Origin: Mytilus galloprovincialis
Taxonomy: Eukaryota > Mollusca > Bivalvia > Mytilida > Mytilidae
Direction of reading: 5' to 3'
Assembly (NCBI RefSeq): GCF_965363235.1
Contig: NC_134839.1
Coordinates: forward strand, 73,867,410-73,931,409
DNA length: 64,000 nucleotides
Below the pieces are notes generated by a model. The model searched no databases and had not been told where the DNA came from. It worked only from the letters and a program-made list of their open reading frames with translations. Below are positions 23,347 to 33,590 of the stretch, in pieces; positions within the stretch are counted from its first letter, which is position 1; every line of letters starts with the position of its first letter. The translations under genes and the position numbers were made by a program.

Positions 23347-24820
23347 ATTGTGGTTTGTCATTACGTCGTCTAATCTTTTAATTACCGAACGTGACTTATT
23401 CCCGATTGTGACTGTTTTGCTGAGTGTGAATTCGCATTACTATAAGACGTGTTACGGTACTTATCTATCCCAAATTCATGTATTTAGTTTGATGTTATAT
23501 TTGTAATTTTCATCGGATTTTGTCAAATTGGTTGACGTCTTTTCTATTAAATTCATGTGTTATGGTAAAGAAAATTAATCACCGCCTTCATTTATTAGTT
23601 TTGATTTTGTTCAACATAATCTGTACGATTTTTATGTTTGAAGTTAGATTCAAAACAAACCGGACATATATATAATATAGTTAATTGCTATTGATTAGTG
23701 TTGCAATGTGCATTGTGTTTAAATGTAATATCAGTATTTAGTTCTATTATAATCTTAATTCAATCTTATTTCGATCTTATTTTTTAGAAATAATTTTTCA
23801 AATATGACGTCTTATTTATGCTGTTTCAGAAATTCAAATGTCTGCATGACGTAATATTGTACCTTTTCAACACTTCGTATGTAACGTCATGGTTATGACT
23901 TTTTGCATTCAGGCCTGGTTTGTCACTGAGTCGGGTGTGTCTATTTTCTGTGTTGGTCTTCAATGCATTATGTATTATGGTTTTGTTTTCTGTAATTAGT
24001 TAACGTCAGTTTGATCATGTAAATCTTTTATATACATTGATAAAATTTACTGTTTGCAATACCATAAATTGTTCTATATAATAAGGATGTTCTTATCACA
24101 AGCAAAAAACCCTAGCCGTATTTGGCACAACCTTTTTCAACTTTTGATCCTCAGAGCTGTACAACTTTGTCCCCCTTTTTTTGACTTTCGAACTTTTATA
24201 TCTGGGCGTCACTGGTAAGTCTTGTTTGGACGAGGCGCGTTTTTGACGTAATGAATTTTAAACCTGATGCCTTTTGTTATCTATTATTCATGTGTTTCTA
24301 TGCCTAATACGTTCTGTTATTTATTTGTATTGTAGTCCTGTATTATTATGTTGTCATTTTAATGTTATATTTAACAATGCCATCAAAGTGCGAGGTTTGG
24401 CATGCCACAAAACCAGGTTCAACCCACCATTTTTTTCTTTAAAAATGTCCTGTACCAAGTCAGGAAAATGGCCATTGTTATATCATAGTTCGTTTCTGTG
24501 TGTGTAACATTTTTACGTTGTGTTTCCGTTGTGTCGTTTGTTTTCTCCTATTTTTGAGTGTGAATTCACATTACTATAAGACGTGTCACGGTACTTTTCT
24601 ATCCCGAATTCATGTATTTGGTTTTGATGTTATATTGGTTATTCTCATCGGATGTTGTCTAATGCTTAGTCCGTTGCTGTGTGTGTTACATTTTAATGTT
24701 GTGTCGTTTTTCTCCTCTAATATTTAATGCGTTTCCCTCAGTTTTAGTTTGTTACCCCGATTTTGTTTTTTGTCCATAGATTTATGAGTTTTGAACAGCG
24801 GTTTACTACTGTTGCCTTTA
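23347..24820 (+). repeat. 3' region of the family 1 element
   Basis: Non-coding. It carries a duplicated block with a shared TATAAGACGTGT-ACGGTACTT core at 23440 and 24577, a CCAGGTTCAACCCACC repeat near 24410, and the shared end ACTACTGTTGCCTTTA. Confidence 0.7.
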
Positions 24821-25912
24821 TATATATATCAAGATCGAGGAAAGGGCAGTGGCCATTGTTAGTATTAGCTTTATTTAAAGCAAGTTCAACAGGATAAATT
24901 TCTTTAGTATACATACTGAAGTCGTCATTATTGAGAGCTAAAATAGCATCCAAATATCTAAAAGTATTATTAAATTTGTGTATCAGATGTTGTTTCGATG
25001 GGTCTTTGCTGATTTTTGTCATAAATTGTAACTCATAGCAATATAAAAACAGGTCCACAATAAGTGGTGCACAGTTAGTCCCCATTGGAATTCCGATAAC
25101 CTGACGATATACGGAATCTCCAAAGCGAACAAAAATGTTATCTAGTAAAAATACAAGGGCAGATATAGTATCAAAGCATGTCCAATTGACATAGTTCTTT
25201 TTGTTTATTGTTACTAAAAAATTACCTAAAAGAGTTTGAACATATATATTCACATTCTGACTTTTTGAATGCCCATTTAATTAGGTGTGTGAATTTTTTC
25301 TTAATGAGCATGTGAGGCAATGTGGTATATAGGGTAGAAAAATCAAAACTTTGAACAGATTCAAAATCACCAATATAAGCATGCAATTTATCAAGTATTT
25401 CCAACGAGTTTTTGACACTCCAAAAGTAATTAATTCCACTATTTTCGAAGGCCTTATTTGAACAATTTATTATCAGGTTTTTCATTGTACCAAGTGTACT
25501 GGTAAGAAGAATAGATAATTTAGTAGTGGCACAATGGCTTGAAGACGAAATAAATCTATATTTGTAAGGTGTTTTGTGTAGTTTCGGAAGCCAATACATA
25601 GTTGGGACTTTCATTGTTTTTGGTTCTGCTTGTAAAGCGGTAGCTAAAAGTTTATGTTTGTTACAGATGTCGTTTTCTGAAAATGGAGTCAGTTGGAATG
25701 TTGGTGAATTGGTGATTTCTTTTTGTAGAACCTCAATGTAAAATTTACGTCAAACAATAATAATATTATTAGCAGCTTTATCGGCCGGGACAAAAACAAA
25801 TTCCTTGGCTAGTTCTTTTAGTTTATGTTTGATACGAGAAATAGGTTTATTGTGGTTATTGTTAAGAGTAAAATGTTCTTTAAGGTGTTGAATACGTATA
25901 TCTGTTACAGTG
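24821..25912 (-). pseudogene. Reverse transcriptase N-terminal part, family 2
   Basis: Minus strand: a Val-Pro-Ala-Asp-Lys-Ala-Ala-Asn-Asn block (about 25780), a TGA stop near 25749, Tyr-Trp-Leu-Pro-Lys-Leu-His-Lys-Thr (25596 down), Ser-Phe-Asp-Phe-Ser-Thr-Leu-Tyr (about 25340), a frameshift between 25222 and 25253, then Gly-Ile-Pro-Met-Gly-Thr-Asn-Cys-Ala-Pro (about 25080). The catalytic Tyr-x-Asp-Asp reads Tyr-Leu-Asp-Ala (codon at 24945-24947), which would abolish activity. It continues to Asp-Leu-Asp-Ile-Tyr-Ile at the family 1 junction. Confidence 0.85.
25909..25912. repeat. TATC target duplication, left copy
   Basis: The matching TATC is at 32297-32300. Together they flank the TGTTACAG-ended element. 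Deleting the element and one TATC rejoins the family 2 frame as Val-Asp-Ile-Arg-Ile. Confidence 0.85.
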
Positions 25913-26252
25913 AATTTGTATAATCAGTGATTATGTAGAATCCCTGAATTTTTCAGGGATTATGTAGAATCACTGGCCAGTTTAGGGATAATATATAATC
26001 ACTAAAATTATCAGGGATTTTGTATAATCACTAGAAAAAAAGTCAGGGATTATACATAATAACTGAAATGAAGAAATAGTTTTAATTTATAAAGAAAATG
26101 AATAAAAGTCAAATAGTTTATGCTATAAAGGATCATAATAAAACAGCATTACACTGTATAAACATAAACTGTAAAATGTTAAGCACAAAATATCAAAATG
26201 ATAACACTATTTTTTTTTAAATGTTAGGCACAATATATTAAAATGTTAAACT

Positions 26253-26257
26253 CAATA
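26253..26257. repeat. BEL/Pao target duplication CAATA, left copy
   Basis: The same five bases follow the right LTR at 31285-31289. The boundary is ambiguous by a few bases because both flanks continue TAT. Confidence 0.7.
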
Positions 26258-26817
26258 TATTCTGTTACACCGTTCCGTAATTTATATAGTTCGTTTGATT
26301 ATATTCTTAATCTGTTTATGTGTTCCAGTCTAGGAGGATTATTCATCTTTAACCTTATAAGAACATTAAAACATCGTATCATCGATACCTTTCCCCTGCT
26401 CACACGGATCTCAAACTGAACATTGCAAGGTCATACCAGTTCTGGAGAACTTTTCAAAGGACAAATGTCATCTAGGACACAATTCGTGGCTAACCACAGA
26501 GTGAGTTAACTTTACAACATTGTATTTGAACCCTTCAAATTGCTCTCTACATATTTGAACCTTTTTTCCGTGAAATACCTGGAATTTATCTGTTCTTGAA
26601 AGTACAACATTTTCTCGCATTCAACAGACTGTGCTATCAATTACCTTTGACATTTCGTTATAATAACATTAATTGAACACATTGTAAAATTGTATTTTAT
26701 TTATATTTTTCAGCTTTTTACCATTTGTTAGATTGGCTTAAGAATAAATTATCAGCACCTGATAGTCTTGTTGCTTGAGCCCAATCGTCGGTTAAACTTA
26801 ATGGTCAGGCCATTACA
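26258..26817 (+). repeat. Left LTR of the BEL/Pao element
   Basis: 560 bp, identical by eye to 30725-31284. The first TG is at 26263 and the LTR ends in CATTACA at 26817. Confidence 0.9.
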
Positions 26818-27075
26818 GTAAAAAGTCTACAACTTGCCTGTTGTGTCTCACAGATAACGCCACTCTACAGCTACACAGCAACCTACCTGTTGAGCCCTGC
26901 ATGTACGCGTCATCCCTTGACGTATAGTAAATTGACAACAACTTGTCTACACATCTCCTGATCAGGAAATACAACGGAGCATCGTTCGTAGCTGTTACAT
27001 CGACACTACGCAACACAGCTTGTGCGTCCTAGGCAGCAAACCAACAACGTTGAACAAACATTGCCGATTTACATC

Positions 27076-30000
27076 ATGGATCCCAGTCACGCGGAACAGC
27101 AAGAAGAGGTTCAGCCCCCAGAGGGAGATGTCACTGAAGAACCTATAGAGAATCCGTCTATAACCACACATGTAGATGAAAATCCCGAGACGAGGCGAGT
27201 ACGCGACCTCACAGAAAAAGGTAAAGGCGTTTACACAGAAAAGCGTAACAAGTTCTGTGAGGAACTAGAGGCCCTTTGGTCAGATATAACAACCCAGTTA
27301 TTGGAAATCACCGCACCTCCCAATGAACTTCAGCAGGTCTTAACAACTCAGGACAATCTTGTAAAAGCCTGTACAAATTATCGTAGGCTCACAGACGAGT
27401 ATCTGGACTTCCTTAAAAGGACCAGAACGTTGGACAGTCAAAAAGACATTGACACATGTAACCTCACATTGGATCTTCGTCTGTCCAAAGTGGAACTGGC
27501 CATGGAATCTCTACACGAGCATCGCCTTGCCCTCACTAAGGCTAAATCAACTAAAACAAGGACCTCAGGCTCAAAGGGTAAGAAAACCTCACACAGCGGT
27601 AGCTCTAACGTATCGGATATGTCAAGCCTAGCACGGAGGAAGCGTGCCAAAGCAGAGGCCGCTAAATCAAAAATAGCCTTTGTTGAACAACATTCACTTA
27701 TCCTACAAAAAGAGGCAATGTTAGAGGAACAAGCCCTGTTCAGACAATCTGAAATGGAACAGGAATCAGCGCGCAAAAAGGCTGAAATGGAACAGGAAGC
27801 CACACTTAAAAAGGCTGAAATGGAACGGGAAGCCACACTTAAAAAGGCTAATATGGAACATGAGGCAGAACAAGAGGCCATACGCAGAAAAGCGCAAATC
27901 AAACAAGAGGCTGCACGTGTTAGCCGAGAAAAAGCCGAGCTGAAGGCCAAGTTAAACCTTCTAGAAGCACGCAGAGAGGCTGCAGCCGCAGAAGCCGAGG
28001 CTCGTATCCTGGAATACGATGACAGCCAAGCGGTTAGCGATCTCCCTGACGAAAAGGAAGACCCGCTCCATCGTGTGCAAGATTTCGTCAATAAACTTCC
28101 TGTATCAACTGTTGTAAAGGAAGTAACAGGACCTCAAAAGAAAGAACAAATTCCTGTGAAAATTGAGCTGAGACATGAAGCACCAGCGTTCGTGCCATCT
28201 GTGGCACTGAACTTGCCACCACAAACACCTGAGGTCTTGCCTACACGTACTAAGTCACCAGATGTTAATGTATTCCCAGATCTGGGAACAGTAACTGGAA
28301 TAGGAAAACAGGGCGTTTCAGCAAAGATCCCTGTCTCACAGCAAAATCAAGGCATTATAGAAGAGATCCCTGTCTCACACCTAAGACAAGGAGTTATAAT
28401 AGAAGAGACCCCTTCTGCACACCTGCAGCAAAACAATCCTACGTTAGAGATAACCAGATTTCTCCTTCGCAAGGACTTGCTGTTCTCCCGGCTAACAAGC
28501 TTTAACGACCAGGCAGAATCATTTCATACATGGAAAGCCAGCTTTAAAAATGTCATAGACGAACTACAAGTTTCAGACTCAGAACAGATAGACCTACTTA
28601 TTAAATGGCTTGGACCAGAGTCAGGTAAACATGCCATGAGTATAAGGGCATCAAATGCCAACAACCCAACAAGAGGCCTACACAGATTATGGGAAAGACT
28701 GGACGATCGATATGGTGCTCCAATAATGTTGCAGACGTCTCTCGTCAACAAACTTGACAACTTTCCAACACTGACAAATAAAGACAACTCACTCCTTTAC
28801 GATTTGTCAGACATTATCTCAGAAATAGAGTATCACAAAGAAAATCCCAAGCTGGGATGTTTGCTAGCTTACTTCGACTCGTCAAAGGGGGTAAATCCTA
28901 TTGTGGAAAAACTACCATACGGACTCCAAGAAAAGTGGATAACAAGGGCTTCAAGATACAAGTCTAAATATGAAGTTGCCTTTCCACCTTTTACAGAATT
29001 CTCTGCCTTCATCAGGGAAATGAGCAAAATTAAGAACGATCCTGGGTTCATCTTTGGTTCAAAGGTAACACCAAATACAAAAGACGCTACGCCAAGGTTC
29101 ACACCTCAGACGTACTCTAAAGTCAACGTCCATAAGACGGCTGTTGAACGGCAAACTGAAGACAGCAGTCAACAACAAGGTCTGTGTATCCTACACAATA
29201 CAAAGCATACCTTGAATGAATGCCGAGCATTCCGAGCCAAAACTATAGAGGAACGCAAGGAACTGTTGAGGCAAAACAATCTTTGTTACAAATGCTGTGA
29301 TTCGACTATGCACAGAATTCGTGATTGCAACGCGAGTATCAGTTGCAATGAATGCGGAAGTAAACAACACACCACCGCATTACACACTTATCGAGTGTAC
29401 CAAACCAAAGGTGCACCGCCTTTACCGCCTAGATCAGTCGACGGCGGGGAGCAACTTGAGTTAGCTGAAACCAAGCTAACCTCTGTTAGTTCAACTTGCA
29501 CAGACATCTACAAAGACGGCAACAGCAGTAAATCTTGTGCCAAGATACTTCCTGTGAATGTCTTTCACAAAGATAATCAGGACAAAGTAATTCGCATGTA
29601 TGCAATTATTGACGACCAAAGCAACCGGTCTCTCGTGGCTCCTGAATTCTTCAGCCTATTCAACGTACAGGCAGAAACAAAAGGTTATTTGTTATCCACA
29701 TGCTCCGGCAGCAAGGTTACTTCCGGTAAACGAGGAAACGGCTTTGTCGTGAAGTCTGTACAAGACAATACTAGATTCAATCTGCCTGAACTGATTGAAT
29801 GCGATAACATTCCCAATAATCGGAACGAAATTGCTACACCTGAGGATATATTGCAATATCAACACTTGCAAGAACTACAAAAACATATCCTCCCGATTGA
29901 TGGAAAATGCAAAATCCTATTGCTCATTGGAAGAGACCTTATAGAGGCACATCATGTCCTTGATCAACGTCTAGGACCACCAAAGGCTCCATTTGCGCAA

Positions 30001-30591
30001 AAGTTAAACCTGGGTTGGATTATCGTTGGAGAAATACGCTCCGATAAGCAACATGTTCACTTTGAACTCACTACAAAGGAAACAAATCCAACTTGCAGTG
30101 TTGTGAAACCACAGACAAAGAAATTACCTGAGTGTAATAAAACCAACACCCAGTCAAATGAAATTCACACTGATTCGTCTAAACTTTATCCCCGCTTACA
30201 TGGGCAACCGAAAACGAAATCAGCGACTTCTATCGTCAGATTTGCAGAAGCCGAAAAGTTCACTTCGGAAACAACGCCACCAAAAGTGAATGCCGACAAA
30301 GAAAAGTACATCCGAAAACATTCAATTCCCATGGAAAGCTTCAATTCGCCTTTGAATACTCAAGGACAAGAGGAAAGCAGAATAACCAATTCCAACTTAA
30401 GTCACAGAGAAAAGGAACATGGTACCGGATGGTCTACTGTACGCCGTAAACGTCAAGGAAAGCATCCGTCTCGCAAGACATCCTCGTTAGATCGCATATC
30501 CGTGTCGAAAGGAGATTCTTCCATCAGAACTACAGCCATGGAGTTGGATCTTAGATCGCCGCGATCTCGTCGGAAACACCGCCATATCTAG
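27076..30591 (+). CDS. Gag-protease polyprotein of a non-autonomous BEL/Pao element
   Basis: The frame is open from 27022, but the first ATG is at 27076 (Met-Asp-Pro-Ser-His), giving 1171 residues. Residues about 190-315 are a Glu/Lys/Ala-rich coiled coil with a repeated Met-Glu-(Gln/Arg)-Glu-Ala-Thr-Leu-Lys-Lys-Ala unit. About 460-660 is the Gag region typical of BEL/Pao (DUF1759-like). About 700-775 holds Cys/His zinc knuckles including Cys-Tyr-Lys-Cys-Cys. About 830-985 is the retropepsin region (DUF1758-like) with Ile-Asp-Asp-Gln-Ser-Asn around 845 and the usual Leu-Gly-Trp-Ile-Ile-Val-Gly-Glu close. The last 180 residues are polar, basic and unlike any reverse transcriptase, and end at TAG (30589-30591). 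There are no internal stops. Confidence 0.9.
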   Translation: MDPSHAEQQEEVQPPEGDVTEEPIENPSITTHVDENPETRRVRDLTEKGKGVYTEKRNKFCEELEALWSDITTQLLEITAPPNELQQVLTTQDNLVKACTNYRRLTDEYLDFLKRTRTLDSQKDIDTCNLTLDLRLSKVELAMESLHEHRLALTKAKSTKTRTSGSKGKKTSHSGSSNVSDMSSLARRKRAKAEAAKSKIAFVEQHSLILQKEAMLEEQALFRQSEMEQESARKKAEMEQEATLKKAEMEREATLKKANMEHEAEQEAIRRKAQIKQEAARVSREKAELKAKLNLLEARREAAAAEAEARILEYDDSQAVSDLPDEKEDPLHRVQDFVNKLPVSTVVKEVTGPQKKEQIPVKIELRHEAPAFVPSVALNLPPQTPEVLPTRTKSPDVNVFPDLGTVTGIGKQGVSAKIPVSQQNQGIIEEIPVSHLRQGVIIEETPSAHLQQNNPTLEITRFLLRKDLLFSRLTSFNDQAESFHTWKASFKNVIDELQVSDSEQIDLLIKWLGPESGKHAMSIRASNANNPTRGLHRLWERLDDRYGAPIMLQTSLVNKLDNFPTLTNKDNSLLYDLSDIISEIEYHKENPKLGCLLAYFDSSKGVNPIVEKLPYGLQEKWITRASRYKSKYEVAFPPFTEFSAFIREMSKIKNDPGFIFGSKVTPNTKDATPRFTPQTYSKVNVHKTAVERQTEDSSQQQGLCILHNTKHTLNECRAFRAKTIEERKELLRQNNLCYKCCDSTMHRIRDCNASISCNECGSKQHTTALHTYRVYQTKGAPPLPPRSVDGGEQLELAETKLTSVSSTCTDIYKDGNSSKSCAKILPVNVFHKDNQDKVIRMYAIIDDQSNRSLVAPEFFSLFNVQAETKGYLLSTCSGSKVTSGKRGNGFVVKSVQDNTRFNLPELIECDNIPNNRNEIATPEDILQYQHLQELQKHILPIDGKCKILLLIGRDLIEAHHVLDQRLGPPKAPFAQKLNLGWIIVGEIRSDKQHVHFELTTKETNPTCSVVKPQTKKLPECNKTNTQSNEIHTDSSKLYPRLHGQPKTKSATSIVRFAEAEKFTSETTPPKVNADKEKYIRKHSIPMESFNSPLNTQGQEESRITNSNLSHREKEHGTGWSTVRRKRQGKHPSRKTSSLDRISVSKGDSSIRTTAMELDLRSPRSRRKHRHI

Positions 30592-30724
30592 GATAGAAGC
30601 TGTGAAATACCCAGCCTCCCGTTGGACTACTTCTAAGTGAATATTTGTACTGTTGTTATATATTTAACATTTTATTTGTTTTCGATAATGGAATAGTGAT
30701 ATCAGATAGACATCAGACGGGGAG

Positions 30725-31284
30725 TATTCTGTTACACCGTTCCGTAATTTATATAGTTCGTTTGATTATATTCTTAATCTGTTTATGTGTTCCAGTCTAG
30801 GAGGATTATTCATCTTTAACCTTATAAGAACATTAAAACATCGTATCATCGATACCTTTCCCCTGCTCACACGGATCTCAAACTGAACATTGCAAGGTCA
30901 TACCAGTTCTGGAGAACTTTTCAAAGGACAAATGTCATCTAGGACACAATTCGTGGCTAACCACAGAGTGAGTTAACTTTACAACATTGTATTTGAACCC
31001 TTCAAATTGCTCTCTACATATTTGAACCTTTTTTCCGTGAAATACCTGGAATTTATCTGTTCTTGAAAGTACAACATTTTCTCGCATTCAACAGACTGTG
31101 CTATCAATTACCTTTGACATTTCGTTATAATAACATTAATTGAACACATTGTAAAATTGTATTTTATTTATATTTTTCAGCTTTTTACCATTTGTTAGAT
31201 TGGCTTAAGAATAAATTATCAGCACCTGATAGTCTTGTTGCTTGAGCCCAATCGTCGGTTAAACTTAATGGTCAGGCCATTACA
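30725..31284 (+). repeat. Right LTR of the BEL/Pao element
   Basis: Same length and sequence as the left LTR. A purine stretch (GACGGGGAG, 30716-30724) just before it could be the polypurine tract. Confidence 0.9.
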
Positions 31285-31670
31285 CAATATATTAAAATAT
31301 ATGCCTCACATCTGTTATTACCACAATATCCACATTTTAGAAACCATTTTCATTCACATATCGAATCAAATTGTATGACCCGCTTAAGAGAAATAAAGTG
31401 TTCAGTAAAAACATCTGTAGGTACCCCCGCCTCCCCCCAAAGGGAATTAGCAATACCGAACTGGTTCGAGCAAGAAACCATGTTTTTTGGCCAGGCGATA
31501 TCCTTTTTCAGACTTTTGGTGAACAAATATCATTAAGTTTTTTGGTATCCCCTTTCCTTTTTTACCCTGTGGAATCATTTTAAGAGAATATTACATTAAA
31601 TGCCAGTTTCTTCTTAACTTTTGTTCTAATTGTCAAGCCTTAGTTTTTCTATACATTTAGATGCGTAAGA

Positions 31671-31719
31671 ACAACAAAAAAAAAAACAAAAAAAACAAAA
31701 AAAAAAACAAAAAAAAACC
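31671..31719. repeat. A-rich tract
   Basis: Poly-A interrupted by single C residues. It creates a spurious Phe-rich frame on the minus strand. Confidence 0.8.
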
Positions 31720-31974
31720 CAGATGTTCCATAATCGTCTTCACCATTTGTTTTCCATGTACTACAAATAACATGCTCTGTGGATTTACAAATAGAACATG
31801 AATATCCATTGGACTCTGGCTTTTAATAAACAAACAAACATGTAAAGTTATCGCTTTAAAGTGAATCTTGATAATATTAATTTTGAAAGTCATCAACTTT
31901 ATCTCTAAACCTTCAGTTGGTTGTATCTCCTCTGTGTTTAAAAGCAAAATTACTTCATCTACAAGGAATATGAA

Positions 31975-32038
31975 AGTATGATTTACTTGTGTCTAATCCA
32001 TTTTGCTTTAATTCAGCAAATGAAATATGTTTAAACTA
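31975..32038 (+). repeat. Partial copy of the fold-back element end
   Basis: Matches the right end of 18642-19750 over about 60 bp (GTATGATTTACTTGTGTCTA through ATGTTTAAACTA). Confidence 0.75.
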
Positions 32039-32296
32039 ACTATGAAAGTAAAAAATGATGATTAGTCTATATGTAGTTTTCTTTTTTATCAAACAAAGGA
32101 TCCTTAAATTTTTCATAATCCCTGAAAAAATATTAGGGAATTTGTAGAATAATTATTAAAATGTTCAGTGATTATGTAAAATCACTGGTCATTTTCAGGG
32201 ATTATATATAATTACTAATGATTTTAGTGATTCTACATATTCCCTGAAAAATCAGGGATTCTACATAATCCCTGATTATACAAATTCACTGTAACA

Positions 32297-32990
32297 TATC
32301 AACAATGTTTATTACTGAATTAAAAAAAAGAGTCCAAAGATTTTGTGTCAGCTTTTTCCCGTTTTATCCATTTCAAACAGTAAGTACGGAGTGAGTCGTG
32401 GGATGATATCACGACACTCATTCCAATTAATAGTTGAAGGGGGGCGATATTTAGGTCCTTTACTGAGGAATGATTTCAACTCTCGGTCTTGAACGATGTT
32501 AAGATCTCCTGTTATAACATGGGAAATGGGTCCATAAATGTATTTGGAATTACTGTAATTACATGAAGTAGGTGTATTTTCACTGATATGAACATCTTTA
32601 CACAATTAGCTGTAATTAAACACAAATTTCCGGGTAGGTTTCTTGTAAATATAACAAATAAGAGGGAGCTCATGCAGTATTATCAAAATATCCAGGAATT
32701 TGTTCTTTAACAGAATGGTCGTTAAAAATACCAGCAATATTAACAAAATCAAAACCTTTATTGACATACTTTATTTTAATAAAATGTTTTTTATGATCTT
32801 CAGGACGATCAATTTTAGGAAACAGTTTAGAATAACAATATGCCATTATAATTTGAACGATAAATTTCATACTTAGGACTGCTATATGAAATTGTGTTGC
32901 AATCTTCTAAAATTTTATTTAACTTATTAATCGGTAATGAACAGAGCTTTGTTAACAGATAATATCTGCAGTTGTTTTTTGAAATAGAAA
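32297..32990 (-). pseudogene. Linker between endonuclease and reverse transcriptase, family 2
   Basis: Minus strand: an open stretch 32870-32670 (Ile-Met-Ala-Tyr-Cys-Tyr-Ser-Lys type), then 32605-32348 with His-Val-Ile-Thr-Gly-Asp-Leu-Asn and a Lys-Gly-Pro-Lys-Tyr-Arg-Pro-Pro block, a stop, then the segment leading to Val-Asp-Ile at the Ginger-like junction. The same His-Val-Ile-Thr-Gly-Asp-Leu block precedes the reverse transcriptase in the family 1 copy at 18400-18430. Several stops show decay. Confidence 0.75.
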
Positions 32991-33430
32991 TTAGGTCCGA
33001 AATATTGGTATGATTTGTCCGAAATTTTCTTTGATTGCGATTTTTTCTACGACCATGAGAGCGGTTTTTTCGAAAGTTTTAGAAACAATATCCAAAATGT
33101 TAACAGAATCGGTTCTTGATATATTGCCAATTCCCATGATATTATCATTAAGACCGAGAGGGTAGACTGTCTGTAATTTTTTAATCCAATTTAATTCAAT
33201 TATTTTCCGTGATCGTACAAACTTTGAATGAGATTCACCTGGCTGCTTATTTACTACTTCCAAAGGTTGAACTGCTAAATATTTAATAGGATGATTGTGC
33301 TTCTTAAAGTGTTGATAAGTGATACTGTTGAATTTATTGGGTCTTTTAAAACAATACAGATGTTCTTGAGTGCGTTTAGATAAATACCGTCCAGTTTCAC
33401 CTACGTACTGAATACCGCATCCCGGTTTGT
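32991..33430 (-). pseudogene. GIY-YIG endonuclease domain, family 2 Penelope-like
   Basis: Minus strand: Cys-Gly-Ile-Gln-Tyr-Val-Gly-Glu-Thr-Gly-Arg-Tyr-Leu-Ser-Lys-Arg-Thr at about 33425-33370 supplies the GIY and YIG (here YVG) motifs and the conserved Arg. The downstream Arg-Lys-Ile-Ile-Glu-Leu-Asn-Trp-Ile segment (about 33205) supplies the likely catalytic Glu. The frame runs to a stop at 32991. A Cys-containing linker precedes it but has frameshifts. Confidence 0.8.
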
Positions 33431-33590
33431 TTCATGTGAGTAAATAAATAAGACTGTTTGTTTTTCAAGTTATATCAGTTTCAAATTTTAAAGAAAATGT
33501 GTGACCATTAAATGTGGACTTACCGTATTGTTGGTGGAAAGACGAGGACATGTGAGTCATTTTTTGGCATGACACTTATCGATAGAAGGG

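Larger units (their letters stand above)
22173..24820 (+). mobile_element. Penelope-like family 1 element inserted in family 2
   Basis: A plus-strand, 5'-truncated retroelement. Its homology begins at Glu-Leu-Gly-Ile-Asn (22178). The reverse transcriptase ends at the TAG at 23344-23346, and the 3' region runs to the ACTACTGTTGCCTTTA end at 24820. Both flanks are family 2 reverse transcriptase on the opposite strand, cut between Asp-Ile-Tyr-Ile and Asn-Gly-Lys-Leu. The 3' region carries a direct repeat of about 120 bp (23418-23535 and 24553-24670) and an interspersed repeat at 24090-24250. Confidence 0.8.
26258..31284 (+). mobile_element. BEL/Pao LTR retrotransposon, gag-protease only
   Basis: Two 560-bp LTRs (26258-26817 and 30725-31284), identical by eye, bracket a 3.9-kb interior with a single long frame. 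LTRs contain TGTTACACC near the start and end in ATTACA. CAATA duplications flank the element. The interior encodes Gag and an aspartic protease but no reverse transcriptase, RNase H or integrase; only about 130 bp separate the stop from the right LTR. I infer a non-autonomous, recently inserted element mobilised by a relative. No primer-binding site starting TGG lies right after the left LTR. Confidence 0.9.
25913..32296. mobile_element. Ginger-like inverted-repeat DNA element (about 1.35 kb without the BEL insertion)
   Basis: The ends are inverted repeats starting TGTTACAGTGAATTTGTATA, about 50 bp with one mismatch, flanked by a 4-bp TATC duplication. TGT...ACA ends with 4-bp duplications fit Ginger elements, whose transposases resemble LTR-retroelement integrases. 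The class is inferred, since no transposase frame remains. Subterminal motifs of the form GATTATGTAGAATC(C/A)CTG recur in both orientations at 25930-26055 and 32115-32285. The BEL/Pao element sits inside at 26258-31284. Confidence 0.65.
21031..33590 (-). mobile_element. Permuted (EN before RT) Penelope-like element, family 2, with nested insertions
   Basis: On the minus strand the order is GIY-YIG endonuclease (about 33430-32991), linker (32990-32297), reverse transcriptase N-terminal half (25912-24821), C-terminal half (22172-21660), then 3' tail (21659-21031). Endonuclease before reverse transcriptase is the permuted order known from Naiad-type Penelope-like elements. The copy is interrupted by the Ginger-like element (25913-32296) and a family 1 element (22173-24820). 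Across both insertions the reading resumes at the expected residue. It is 5'-truncated at 33590, just before a Cys-x-x-x-x-x-Cys linker region, and contains several frame lesions. Confidence 0.8.

Noticed and set aside
27438..28091. 217-codon Ser/Arg-rich frame opposite the BEL gag
   Set aside because: It is the antisense shadow of the Glu/Lys/Ala-rich coiled-coil region of Gag.
25913..32296. Taking the whole 6.4-kb inverted-repeat unit as a large transposon carrying gag-protease cargo (Polinton-like)
   Set aside because: The gag-protease block has its own LTRs and CAATA duplication, so it is a later insertion. The ends and 4-bp duplication do not fit Polintons.
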